NCBI GenBank assembly: GCA_935421135.1
Contig: OW285196.1
Location: forward strand, 4,817,001-4,881,000
Reading direction: 5' to 3'
Length of the DNA stretch: 64,000 nt
DNA from: Bugulina stolonifera
Taxonomy: Eukaryota; Bryozoa; Gymnolaemata; Cheilostomatida; Bugulidae
Within the stretch, counting starts at the first letter, position 1, and each line of letters begins with the position of its first letter. Shown here piece after piece: positions 28,801 through 38,879 of this stretch. The notes below the pieces were generated by a model that had not been told where the DNA came from, did no database searches, and saw only the letters and a list, made by a program, of their open reading frames with translations. A program made the translations under genes and the position numbers.

Positions 28801-30052
28801 ACTCTGTGACTACTTGTATATAGTTTTGTTATAGTGAAAGTTAATGTTCTCTTGTCCTGTAGGAGCTGTTGATGTGAACGAAGTCATACCTCTGTGGGTG
28901 TCATGGCTTCCCGTCTCTGAAGATGCTGATGAAGCTGAACATATCTATAACTACATGTGTGATCTATTTGAGAGGTGATGCACTGTTACATTACGTTACC
29001 TTGTATTACATGATTGTATAACCTTGTATTATATTACATTACCTTCTATGACATTACCTTGTATTATATTATATTATATTACATTACATTACATTATATT
29101 ACATTGCTATACAGATGCATTACATTATATTATATTATATTATGTTACATTATATTATATTATATTACGTTACGTTATATTATATTATATTATATCACGT
29201 TACGTTATATTATATTATATTACGTTATATTATACATGTATTATATTATATTACGTTACGTTATATTATATTATATTATATCACGTTACGTTATATTATA
29301 TTATATTATATTGCTATACAGATGCATTACATGACTGTACAATGTATACCTGTTGACTCGGTGACACTGATAATGCCGTTGAATCTCGTGTTCAGGCACT
29401 TCCTCATTCGTAGAAACAGAACCATAAATATAGGCCTCCACTATCAGTTAGTATTGTATGGTGTAGTATGGTGTGTTAAGGTACGGTATAATAGTAGTCT
29501 ATGTTGTAATGGTGTTTGTAGCCAACATGTGGGTCTGTTTGGAGAGAATGGTAGTAACCTACCTCACATAGTATCTGCCATTGCTCTAGCATTCAACCTC
29601 GAGCTCTTCAAGAAAGATTCGGAGGTCTACATTCGACTCAAGTCCTGCATATCTTCTCTACAGGTACAGTGATGTTGGAGGTCATGTACTCCTCTCATGC
29701 AGCAAGTCTTTTACACTCATTGTTAGATCTATTAACACACTTGTTAAGTCCTATGCAGGTATTTTCTTGCAAAGTTAGGTTTGTGTAGAACCAAATAAAA
29801 TCCTTTTGGCAGCCAAAACAAATGTCAAAATGCGTTATTATGACTCTGCTGCCTCTAACAGACATGTGATGGTTTCTAGCTGGATGAGCAGAGTTGTTGT
29901 TCTACTTGGAGTCTCGTTAGTTCTGGTCCTCTCCAGCTCTGGATTAACATCTGGTGTTTGTTTTGCAGAGCAATGGAGAAGTACTACAGGCATGTGTTTC
30001 CACGCTGGACCCAAGTCAGAAAGAGGCTCTCTTCACAGCCATGAACGGCTGA
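16842..30052 (+). CDS. IPO5: Importin-5 (karyopherin beta-3 / RanBP5), complete
   Basis: Twenty-five exons sum to 3276 nt (1091 residues; human is about 1097) with every phase consistent: 16842-16922, 18445-18525, 18798-18990, 19639-19741, 20488-20578, 20891-21121, 21279-21464, 21829-21901, 22049-22223, 22496-22592, 22808-22957, 23368-23492, 24050-24156, 24340-24431, 24536-24652, 24915-25103, 25447-25558, 25703-25809, 26737-26904, 27120-27317, 27685-27829, 27950-28066, 28863-28974, 29522-29663 and 29969-30052. It is a HEAT-repeat nuclear import receptor that binds cargo and RanGTP. Diagnostic segments include [12 protein letters not shown], the acidic LEDEDDW loop near residues 308-330, [50 protein letters not shown] and [13 protein letters not shown] (near 873). 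The start is MSDPQQQF; the stop follows TAMNG. Several introns hold minisatellites abutting splice sites. Confidence 0.95.
20118..20497 (+). repeat. 28-bp minisatellite containing the exon-5 splice acceptor of IPO5
   Basis: About thirteen tandem copies of a 28-base unit containing ATACTGTATCTAGCTCTGTA. The last copy supplies the acceptor TATCTAG (AG at 20486-20487) and the first ten bases of exon 5 (20488-20497), which code for Ser-Val-Pro. Every upstream copy therefore carries an equivalent AG in the same context. Confidence 0.93.
22603..22736. repeat. 67-bp tandem duplication in IPO5 intron 10
   Basis: Two adjacent near-identical 67-base copies start at 22603 and 22670, each beginning CCTTATGATTCCAT and containing CTACATGTAG. 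The array starts eleven bases after the exon-10 donor. Confidence 0.92.
24683..24914 (+). repeat. Degenerate minisatellite of splice-acceptor-like units in IPO5 intron 15
   Basis: Seven or eight imperfect units of about 28-32 bases with consensus ATTGCAGGTGCCTGTACTGT. The final unit is the genuine acceptor plus the start of exon 16 (TATTGCAG, exon from 24915, reading GTGGCTGTACTGG). Upstream units preserve the TGCAGGTG or TACAGGTG core to varying degrees. Confidence 0.82.
26060..26160 (-). mobile_element. tRNA-derived SINE-like fragment with Pol III A and B boxes
   Basis: On the minus strand TGGTCTAGTGG (26154-26144) matches the A-box consensus, and GTTCGATCC (26087-26079) matches the B box. 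Between them is a perfect hairpin, CACCTGCACCAA with reverse complement TTGGTGCAGGTG and a CGAA loop (+ strand 26095-26122). The boxes are 76 bases apart, longer than in an ordinary tRNA, and the T-stem does not pair, so it is not an intact tRNA gene. It lies in IPO5 intron 18, antisense to the gene. Confidence 0.5.
26309..26488. mobile_element. 180-bp MITE, pogo/mariner-like
   Basis: Imperfect terminal inverted repeats of about 22 bases: the left end reads CAGTGGAACTTGCTTAATTC and the reverse complement of the right end reads CAGTAAAACTTGCTTAGTTC. TA flanks both sides (26307-26308 and 26489-26490). CAGT ends with a TA target are typical of pogo/Tc1-mariner MITEs. It lies in IPO5 intron 18, beside the SINE-like fragment. 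Confidence 0.75.
26925..27105. repeat. 21-bp minisatellite in IPO5 intron 19
   Basis: About eight or nine tandem copies of a unit containing ACAGTGTAATATGACCTTG. The array nearly fills the intron between exons 19 and 20. Confidence 0.92.
28051..28761 (+). repeat. 41-bp minisatellite carrying the exon-22 splice donor of IPO5
   Basis: About seventeen copies of a 41-base unit. Each contains ACACTCAAGGTAAGTACATA, that is, the last bases of exon 22 plus its GTAAGT donor (exon ends 28066). The final 16 coding bases of exon 22 form part of the first unit. Each unit also has an AAACAG|TG acceptor-like core 16 bases before the donor. One copy (near 28190) reads CAATGTAAGT and another (near 28231) GGGCAAGT; most others keep the perfect donor. 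Confidence 0.93.
28985..29330. repeat. AT-rich TTATA/TTACGTTACG repeat in IPO5 intron 23
   Basis: Simple AT-rich array mixing TATATTATAT runs with ATTACGTTACG blocks, starting about ten bases after the exon-23 donor. A longer block ending CTATACAGATGCATTACAT occurs twice (near 29106 and 29323). The Tyr/Ile/Leu-rich frames here are repeat translations. Confidence 0.9.
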
Positions 30053-30877
30053 ATACAAGAGCAGCTCTTCCATTTCACTCCCTGCTCTTCATTCTCTAAC
30101 AAGTATCTAGTCATGAGCAATAGCTTAGCTTCTCATTGGCTGTTCCATGTAACTGTGTGCAGTACCTCCCCTTTTTAATATACTTATAGAATCAGTATCA
30201 TTTTGTGCAATGATGGAGTATGCAGTAAAGCCATGAACTCTTGACCTCCGCCTTGATTGGTCTGGTCCCAGAATGCTTTCAACTATCATTTCCTGTCATA
30301 CGGCATACTGTGGTAAGATAGCATAGCGGAAGGGAATACACCAACTCTCTGGGATTACATTGTATGGGTCTGCTAACCAACCTATACTATATGGCAGTAG
30401 AGAAGGGATACACAACTCAGGTTCTATTTGGACAGAGCTGCATACATATTATATATATTCCCATTCACTACCTCTACGCTGTACTTTGCTGTATACTTAG
30501 TGATTACAGTAAGATATACAGGTAGTTTATTACTATGCTATATGATATAATATATGATTGTATAGCACACAGCTGCAGGGTATAATAACTCCAAATGGAT
30601 GTAACATAATACTGAGCTGTGTATTGTTTCACTGAGCATTACCTTTACACTAATATATGCTGAGTTAGCTGTCTTATTACTGTATATGGTGGCTGTTGAT
30701 GTGGCTCAAGGTTGATTTACATATTATATGCCAGTTACTAAATGTTATACAGCATGCTATGGTGTTGCAAGTCCAAGAATGGGGTAATAATTATGATTGT
30801 ATTATTTTATGAATATATTGAACTGCTATCAAGTATCAATGCATTATTCTGTTTACTCCCATATGCAAGAATTCAAT

Positions 30878-30883
30878 AATAAA
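30878..30883 (+). terminator. Candidate polyadenylation signal of IPO5
   Basis: AATAAA occurs about 825 bases past the IPO5 stop codon, before the next gene. The intervening sequence is AT-rich with no other exon, consistent with a 3' UTR. Confidence 0.5.
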
Positions 30884-32439
30884 ACATTGTTATAGTACTA
30901 GAAACAAACTCTTATACTGGTACCATATCTATTAGACATAACTTGGTTAACAGTTTTTATGAGGTATGAACACTGTTGGTAATACTGGCAATACATGTAC
31001 ATCTATGCTGTGCCGTTACTCTGTTAATATTTTTTACTAGTTGCCTGGCAGAATCTTGTTTGTTGTGTTTACAAGTAGCTACATTCCTGACCTATACAAT
31101 GTTCAATGTATGCACACATTATGCTACTAACAGCGCTGCCAATGAACTACCCAAGTGTATAATCTATTGTGAGATGGGGAAATCCCGTTTGAGTAATAAT
31201 ATATACTTTTGCAAATCAGCGCTAGTTGTGTTGGACATGATAGTGGTGATAGCAAGTACTTGTACATATAGAACTAGAATAGTGGCATTGTGTTGAATTC
31301 CTAATGGTAAGTTAATGTAGTTATTTAATAATGAAACACTATATGTACATGTTAGTACATATATACAATATGTACATGAACATGCATGCATACAGGGTGA
31401 CACCAAGGTTGGCTCAGTAACTAACTACTGTGTTCTAACAAAATTAGGAAACTAAAAATATGCTTTCTGACCACCTGAGTTCAAATTTAGACAGCAGTCC
31501 AGACTGTTTCATTTGCTAACCTTTTTACTGTTCCTAAACCCGTCTCTGATATAAATATATTGAATAGTGGTGATCATTTATCAGACAATTTTGTAATCCA
31601 CATTGTGTAAATATGTATAAATTGTATTCTATTGCATAACTTGTATAACGTCGAGCTAATGTGTGTTCTTTTTACTGCACGTAAATCTATACTTCATATT
31701 GTTCTATTTTTATAACTGACCTTGCTCACGTTGGTCCTCGGACACTAAATGTTTTGTCCTTGTCGTCCTTCTCAATGCCTACTATATGTTATGTTATTTT
31801 TGAATCATTGTTAAGACCAACCCTTGTCGCCCTTTTCTGCTGGAAGTAACTGGAAACACTTTTGTATAAAAGGGGCGTTGTTTTTCTATACCAGTCAGTT
31901 ATTCCTGGGATCTCAATTTATTCACATCTATTGAAGTTATACAAGATCAGAGTTATTCTAACTGGTATACTCTTAGCCTAGGTTCCCTCGGGGACTGACA
32001 GCCAGACTGCTAGGGTGGGATAGAACTCATGCTGTCTCAATAATTGCAAGTGGAACATCCGTACCTACCGGTCGGTACATAAGCACAAGTTGAGCTAGTC
32101 AGTACACGATAGTCTGCACCTCACTCAACACGGGTAATAAGGAGGAACTGATAAACCCCTCTCAGTTCCCTCCCGTACGCTTGCTCACGCACGTACAAAA
32201 GCGTTGCATTATCTTAGACATTTATATTGCGTATAATAATAATCTATAATATCTAAGACTGTATGTTTATCATATCCAGGTACAGATATACCATTCTTAT
32301 CACACAAGGAATGGTAGACATCTCATAGACTGGGGGAAGGCTAGTAGGACACATACATGCACATATTACCTAATCTGCTTCTGTTACTGCTTGATATCTA
32401 TATATTATCCTTATTTTAGTGAATAACCTGAAGCAAACC
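30884..32439. other. Region upstream of membrane-protein copy A
   Basis: Contains the left part of duplication unit A (31039 onward, matched at 38024 onward) and an insertion absent from unit B. The frame at 31164-31300 (minus) is open in both copies, but seven of eight codon differences change the residue, so it is not supported as a gene. A splice acceptor at 32418-32419 precedes the first coding exon of the copy A gene, implying an unidentified 5' exon in this stretch. Confidence 0.5.
31562..32205. mobile_element. Insertion specific to duplication unit A, possibly LTR-like
   Basis: Sequence between AAATATA and ATCTTAG is about 640 bases longer here than at the matching place in unit B (near 38627). 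It contains a TATA box (TATAAAAG at 31865-31872) and is richer in GC and CpG than its surroundings near the right end. No clear target duplication or coding frame is seen, so its class is open. Confidence 0.4.
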
Positions 32440-34871
32440 ATGATAGATTGGACACGAGTTCCTGCAGCAGTCTGTTTTGCTGGCTTGATGTTCGTCATGT
32501 ACAGCAAAGTGATGTACGTCAGGAACAATACTGTGTACGACTGCACACCTTCTCCACAGACTTCTCGCTACCTGAGTAAGTGCTACAACATCCACTATAA
32601 TATTATGGTACCATTTATATAATTCGTTTTTACAAGGCAAGTGTATCTTAATTCTGTATGCTGTTGGCTATATGGAATAAATTTGTATAAAACAAGGTTA
32701 GGTTTAGAGAACTTAAATCGAAACAATTTGGTTTAGTTTGACCACCTGAAAGATAATTATTGTATTCTTTGATTATGTGTGTATACTGTGTTTCACACAA
32801 TGCACACTTTTGGATGTCTGTATCATCATACATAATTGTTGCTAATTACAGAGAGCTTAGGCTATTCTGACCGTAATAAGAATGCGTTACCTGAACATAT
32901 TAGAATAGAGATGGTTGAAACATTGACTGAAGAAGAGATCAATGATCTCCACAGAGCTCTTCAGTACGCCAGTCAGTATTATGAACTAATGTAATAGCTT
33001 ACGCTACACGTTTACATAATTGTATTGATGTGTATTCACTTGCACCAATGGCACCATTACTGCAGATCAAACAAATCAAACAAATTTTTCCCGTAAGTAA
33101 CATGCCGCATCCCCAAGCCAAGTTAATTGCTTTTGAGGTTCAAAATTGTGAAATCACGATCTTTGAATCACTTCAAAAATGACAGATACATGTAGAAAAG
33201 TAAAATTTAAAAAAAGTTCTGGAATTTCCAGCTTTCTACTGTTAGTTTCCCACACTGCCCAATCAGTGAGCTGATTGGCTGATGAGGAACTGAGATAACA
33301 TGACGTCCTGTCGCTAAAATATAATTCTTGTTGTTTTCTCTGTGGCTCTTCGCAAAAGCTCACTGATATCGGATAGTGTGTGACTGAAAGCGAATCATAA
33401 ACCCTTTGTATATGTACAATGTATATATTATATATTCCCTCTGGCATATGTACTATATTCTACTTAAGAGTATTGTAATGTTTTTGAGTACTATTGCATA
33501 CGAGAGCCGAAGGCTACAAGTATGTGAAGGGCTTGGAAGGTGGTAGAGGCCGACCAAGTGTATCTTCTGCTCATTACATAAAAGAGTGAACAGTTATGGG
33601 TGCTCTTTATAGTGTAGATTGTAGATTATATCAGACGTAGGCCGATGCCGAGACTCATTGGAGCTCAGGACCGACGTAAAGTCATGTAGAGTTTATACTC
33701 CGAGGGAGTGTAGAGAAAGAATGTCTAACCTTGAGAACCTAAGTCCGACGCTAGGTTCATTAGAACCCGGGATCGGCCTAAGCCTAAGGAGTGGATAGAG
33801 ATATGCTTAGCCTAGGATGAGGTGAACTCGAGCCGTACTGAATCCAAAGGATTCTCAGGTGGAGTTACCCGCCTAAAGAGTAAGCCTCTATAGGTTGAGT
33901 TAGGAGATGTTGCTTTATTCAAGCGCAATCAACAACTGATTCACAACACAAAATGCACTGCCTTATATACATAACAAACTTCCGGCTATCCGACATGGGG
34001 TCGGCTCCGGAACTGACGCAACAACATGTCTGGTTCCGCCCGACTCGGCCACAAAAAAGGTCGGCCTTCGCACAAAATGTGCTTACAATAAGGAGAAACA
34101 TGTCGTATATAATTATGAGCTAAACCTACAAGGTCGGCCACGAAGTTACTATATGAAATGGCAAAAAGACTCTAATAATTCACAATCAAGTAAGAACAGA
34201 CAATTGCTAAATAAGTATATAAATGTGGGAAAAACCAAGTTGCAATAGAACGTAATCCCAAGGCTTGATTGCTAGTACATATGTATATAAGACACGCAGT
34301 ATATATAAGATAATAATGAATGCATAGATGAATATGGATAACAATGCATGGATAAGATAATGTAATTAAATGTCAGTTAATAGTACTGTCAGTGTGGCTG
34401 GCCTAGGTGCCATTACCACGGAGGCTGTTTCACCACAGTATTAAGGAGTTTGACCATACATTTTATATATGATAGATTCCTTGAAAAGAAAAAATATCAC
34501 ATATTTTATAATTATGTTGCTGGTATTAGGCCCTTTGGTATTCAACAAGTCAAACCAAATGTCTAATAGTTGGCACGTATCTACGCAACGCAACGCATCT
34601 ATGGGATGTCGCCAAAAACTTGTTATAATATCTGGACATTGGTAATTCATTTCTCGGTTCAACAACACATTATAGTTCATCTGTAAAATACAAGTATGGT
34701 TCATCTGTTCTGTCATCTGTATTTTTAGTGATGTACAAACTGACGGTAAGCAAGGAAGATGGTCTAAAGTACAGCAACCAGAGGTCCCCTGAATGGCATT
34801 TCATTTCGTTTAGAAGACTAGCTAGGAACATTCTGGAGACTTACTTCTACTACAGTTGTTATAACCAGTAA
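32440..34871 (+). CDS. Small predicted membrane protein, copy A
   Basis: Three coding exons, 32440-32575, 32852-32971 and 34729-34871, join in frame (399 nt, 132 residues). Translation is placed at the first ATG after an acceptor (MIDWTRVPAAV); a 5' non-coding exon is likely. Residues 7-27 form one hydrophobic segment (VPAAVCFAGLMFVMYSK), followed by a polar domain with NNTVYDCTPSPQTSRYL, KSLGYSDRNKNALPEHIRIE, LTEEEINDLHRALQYA and SPEWHFISFRRLARNILETY. The last part has a distant look of the RAL...KY segment of cytochrome bc1 subunit 7, too weak to call. I do not recognise the family. Copy B at 38880-40353 is paralogous with identical exon structure. Intron 2 contains the antisense solo LTR A1. 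Confidence 0.68.
33474..34437 (-). mobile_element. Solo LTR, family A (copy A1)
   Basis: Begins TGTAATGTTTT and ends TTTCACCACA on the plus strand, flanked by GTAT on both sides (33470-33473 and 34438-34441). TATA box and AATAAA order in the related copy A4 show the LTR's own sense is the minus strand. No internal retrotransposon sequence adjoins it. It sits in intron 2 of membrane-protein copy A and is absent from copy B. Confidence 0.88.
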
Positions 34872-36336
34872 TATCTGTGAGTGAAATGGCATAACTCTAT
34901 AATGTAGCCACACCACAAGTCAATCTAATATATACACTAAACGAAAGTTAGATGTGATCTATAATACTGTAGTGTTTTATGCGTACTGGTACGGGGACAT
35001 TTCCGGTAACTTTTAAAACTATACATTATTACTATCATTGACAGTGCCTTTCATGCACTTTTGTGTATGAAAGACTAATGACATGTATTTATTTATGTTC
35101 ATTAATGTTCATTGATCATTATTATGTTCATCGGTTTTAAAAAAAGTACAACCATGATACAATGTAGCTGTAGCTCATAGACATTTGAGACTCTTCAATG
35201 TTCAATGTATGTAGAGGTTGTAGCTATTATCTATACTTACATGTATATGTGACTGCAGGTTGATAGTATACTATGGAGAGTTACATGAGAGTACAATTTT
35301 ATATACAAATAACACACTATAAACTATTAATACTGCTGCATGTGTGTTGCAACGCTGGTTATTATTGTATATGGTTAGTTCAGAAATATCATCTTCAATA
35401 GAAATGGCAGAATTCTGGGTTGTGCATGTAAGATTGTAAAGTTGCACGATAATGGAACAAAATCTGTGGGTAGGGAGGCGAAGCAATAGAAATACGGTAT
35501 CCCTCTAATACAGTGAGCGCACTGTCGCTTTTAATCTGTGACCCAAGCTTAATCACAAGGAACACGCTCTAAATAGAATCACAAAACAAGATGAGCAGTT
35601 TTGTAGTTTACATGTACAATTGTACATATGTACATATACAATGTACTCCACAAGTATGCTGTTGCATAATTATGTGTATCGGTGCTAACAAAGTGTCCAA
35701 TTATAATGTTATAATGTAATCGTAATAAATTGAGCTGTGCGAGACATACCAGCATAATATAATATATACATGTACATGTACAATGTATTATACATGTTTT
35801 ACTTCATTTCATTAGAATACCTACAGTATAATTGCAAATGGTTATAGACTGCAATGATTTATATAACGATGTATACTAGGAATTTTTTAAAATTCCAGAA
35901 CCTACCAACATAACGTATATACTATGAAATCCTTTAAAATAAATGTAGTTATATGTAGCATGTAGTAATATTAATAGTGTATATCGTCTTGAAAAGGCTA
36001 CATGATATAACATTATGCATGTACATATGTATGTATGAATTATACATGATAGGCGGGGATAGGCCTATAATAACATCAGTCTATCATAACCACTAACCAG
36101 TTGCATATACATCAGATTCCATAACTGATTATTTTAAATCATATAAGCTGTTAGTGCAAGAGGAATATCGAAATAATCAAAAGTGAAAAAAAAGACATAA
36201 TGTAGCAATATTTATATTATATCAAGCTATATCTGTAGAGTGCAATGTACCTCATTGTACACTCAAAGAAGTAGAAGGAAGTGTAGCTGACTCCATGCTC
36301 TAGCAGGTAGCACGGCTAACTGGCCCATTCTGTGAC
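34872..36336. other. Non-coding part of duplication unit A
   Basis: No supported gene. From about 35566 it matches 42726 onward in unit B. The 5' half (34872-35560) has no clear counterpart after the copy B gene. Confidence 0.5.
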
Positions 36337-36520
36337 CTAAAATGAAGGTTTGTAGCACTTGCAGAGCCGGATGATGACTCTCTGCTTAGTCTTGAAGTCC
36401 TCGTAGGACTTTCAGCGGCATTTGTTGTTGTAGTGAACTTCGTAGCCGTCTGCATCGTTGTCCCTCCCTCTATTGGCTAACAATGCTTCTTTAGTCTCGT
36501 ACTGCCCACAAACACACACC
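36337..36520 (-). pseudogene. Orphan duplicate of a cysteine-rich last exon, nonsense-mutated
   Basis: A 184-base block aligns without gaps to the last exon of the gene at 43592-45228, including the acceptor and the stop. A TGG codon in the active copy is TGA here (36412-36414), removing the final 19 residues. Of the other differences examined within the exon, four (GAA/GAG, GAC/GAT, TTG/TTA and TGT/TGC) are synonymous, which supports this frame having been coding. No matching first exon lies upstream; the LTR A2 lies there instead. Confidence 0.75.
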
Positions 36521-36788
36521 CTACAATACAGACAGCACACAAATATATTTCTTGCAAGAAGTGTACTACTCTAGCTAGAAATCTCAGAGTGAAAAAGTTA
36601 CTTTGCTTCCAGGTGAGTCCTGGTCTGAGTAGGCAGTTATTTAGTATTAAGGTTTTAACCAATAGTAGAGACAATGTGTAGACTAATAAATAATTAGACT
36701 AATAGACTGTTAGACTAATGAATAATAGCAAGTGTTTATTTGGTGTGGGTCAGCTGCTAATATAGGAATGTCAGCCTCACCACAATAC

Positions 36789-37763
36789 TGTAATGTTTTG
36801 AGTGTAGTTACATAGAGTGCCGATAGGACACTGGTATGGGAAGGGCTTGGAAGGTGGTAGAGGCCGACCAAGTAACCTTCTGCTCATTACATGAAAGAGT
36901 GAACAGTTATTAGGTGCTCTTATTATTGTGCATCTGACGTAGGCCGATGCCGAGACTCATTGAAGAGCTCAGAACCGACGTAGGTCTTGTAGACTTTATA
37001 CTCCAGAGGAGTGCAATGAAAGATCAGGTATTCTAGGATCTTAAGCCCGACGCTAGATTCATATAGAATCCGGGATCGACCTAAGTCGTAGAAGTGGTGT
37101 AGAGATATGCTTAAACGAGGATGGGGATGAACTCGAGCCGTATGGATCTATGGATCCGCCGGTGGAGTTACCTGCCTACAAGAGAAAGCCTCTATAGGTT
37201 TGAGTTAGGAGATGTTGCTTTATTAGAGCGCAATCAACAACTGATTTCATACAGTAAATGTGCTGCCTTATATACTAAATCTACTTCTGGCAAAAAGAGG
37301 CCGATACTGTATCGGCCGGCCGATAAGGTATCGGGTTCGGAACTAATGCAACAACATGGATGGTTCTGCCCGACGTTGGCCACAAAAAGGGTCGGCCTTG
37401 GCACAAAAAGTGCTTACAATAGTCCGAAAAAGAAAGTATATAAGTATGAGCCTATTCCAAGATATCGACCTTAAAAAGTACATGGTATAAGACTCTGTTT
37501 AACATAATCAGACAAGAGAAGATAATTGCTAACGATATGTGGGAAAAACCAAGTTGTAATTCCAATAGTCTGATTGGTAGATAACAATATAAAGCACACG
37601 ATAGTAGTTGATTAAGATATAATGTAGTATGCATGTATAATAATTGTGCAAGGTAAAACAATATGCATGAATGGATAATATGTATAATATGGATAAGTAT
37701 GCAATGTCAATGTACATGAAGCGTAAGAACTCAGTCTATGTTCAGGCAGGCTGTTTCACCACA
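36789..37763 (-). mobile_element. Solo LTR, family A (copy A2)
   Basis: TGTAATGTTTT to TTTCACCACA, same structure as A1 (975 bases). Flanks are ATAC on the left and ATAT on the right, a target duplication with one mismatch. It lies between duplication units A and B. The minus strand carries TATA and AATAAA motifs in LTR order. The open frame at 37121-37474 is not a retrotransposon gene. Confidence 0.85.
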
Positions 37764-38339
37764 ATATTAGATTGTCATGGCAATTGACATGACAACCTAA
37801 TATTGTACTAATACGGATCAGTCCATTTTATTTTGATTTTCAGCGCTGTACCTCCTGGTTTTAAAACATCACATGCAGAGCAACAAAGTCAACTACTAAC
37901 AACTTGCTGTATCTCTATTTTTTCAGTGGCCTCCAGGCAGCATGCACACCGAACTATGGGCCTAACACTGTAAATACAATGACTTTCTACATGTGCATGC
38001 TGCTACCGCTACTGGTTGCCTGGCAGAATCTTGTTTGCTGTGTTTTCAAGTACAAAGTGTAACTACGCTCCTGATCTAAACAAATACTGTATATATGCAC
38101 ATTGCACACATTATGCTACTAACAGCGCTGCCAATGAATTACTCAAGTGTATAATTTCTACTGTAAGATGGGGAAATCCCGTTTGAGTAATAATATATAC
38201 TTTTGCAAATCAGTGCCAGTTGGGTTGGACATGATAGTGGTGATAGCAAGTACTTGTACATGTAGAACTAGAATAGTGGTATTGTATTGAATCCCTGATG
38301 CAGCAGATGAGTTAATGCAGATATTGAATAATGAAACAC

Positions 38340-38495
38340 TATTTGTACATGTATATATACATGTACATGTACATGTATGTATACATACATATACATGTAT
38401 GTATACATACATGTATATGTACATGTATGTATACATACATGTATTATGTACATGTATGTACACATACATGTATATGTTTGTATACATACATACCA
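38340..38495. repeat. TACATGTA/TGTATACATACA palindromic repeat
   Basis: About 150 bases of alternating TACATGTA and GTATACATACAT blocks, almost entirely self-complementary. It is expanded relative to the same place in unit A. The overlapping Tyr/Met/His-rich frames on both strands are repeat translations. Confidence 0.9.
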
Positions 38496-38879
38496 CTACC
38501 ATGTTCTTATAGAAAGAATTATGCTTTCTGACCAACTGTATTCAAATCCAGACAACAGTCAAGACTGTTTCATTAACTATCTATTTACTGTTCCTAATGT
38601 GTTAATGTCCCTAATATAAATATACATGTGCTATCTTAGATATTTATATTGCATATATACATGTATGTATAATAATCTATAATATCTATGATTGTATATT
38701 TATCATATCCAGGTAGAGATATGCCATTCTTATCACACAATGAATATACATAGCATTATTGGTAGACTTCCCATAGACTGGAAATATCTGGTAGGACATA
38801 CATGCACATATTGCCTAATCTGCTTCTGTTACTGCTTGATATTTATGTCCTTATTTTAGTAAATAACCTGAAGCAAACC

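Larger units (their letters stand above)
31039..36690. repeat. Segmental duplication, unit A
   Basis: Successive blocks match unit B (38024-43945) in the same order and orientation, about 7 kb apart. They include TTGCCTGGCAGAATCTTGTT near 31039 and 38025, the three membrane-protein exons, GAATCACAAAACA near 35575 and 42738, and the cysteine-rich exon at 36337 and 43592. Unit A additionally contains a roughly 640-base insertion (31562-32205) and solo LTR A1 (33474-34437). Confidence 0.85.

Noticed and set aside
29014..29672. Open frames of up to 185 residues on the plus strand
   Set aside because: They are mostly AT-repeat translation; only 29522-29663 is a real exon (IPO5 exon 24), in a frame fixed by its neighbours.
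31164..31300. Minus-strand frame also open in the duplicate at 38158-38290, considered as a conserved exon
   Set aside because: Seven of eight codon differences between copies change the amino acid, so no protein constraint is evident.
32440..34871. Identification of the membrane-protein pair as cytochrome bc1 subunit 7
   Set aside because: The likeness is limited to a few positions and that subunit lacks a membrane segment.
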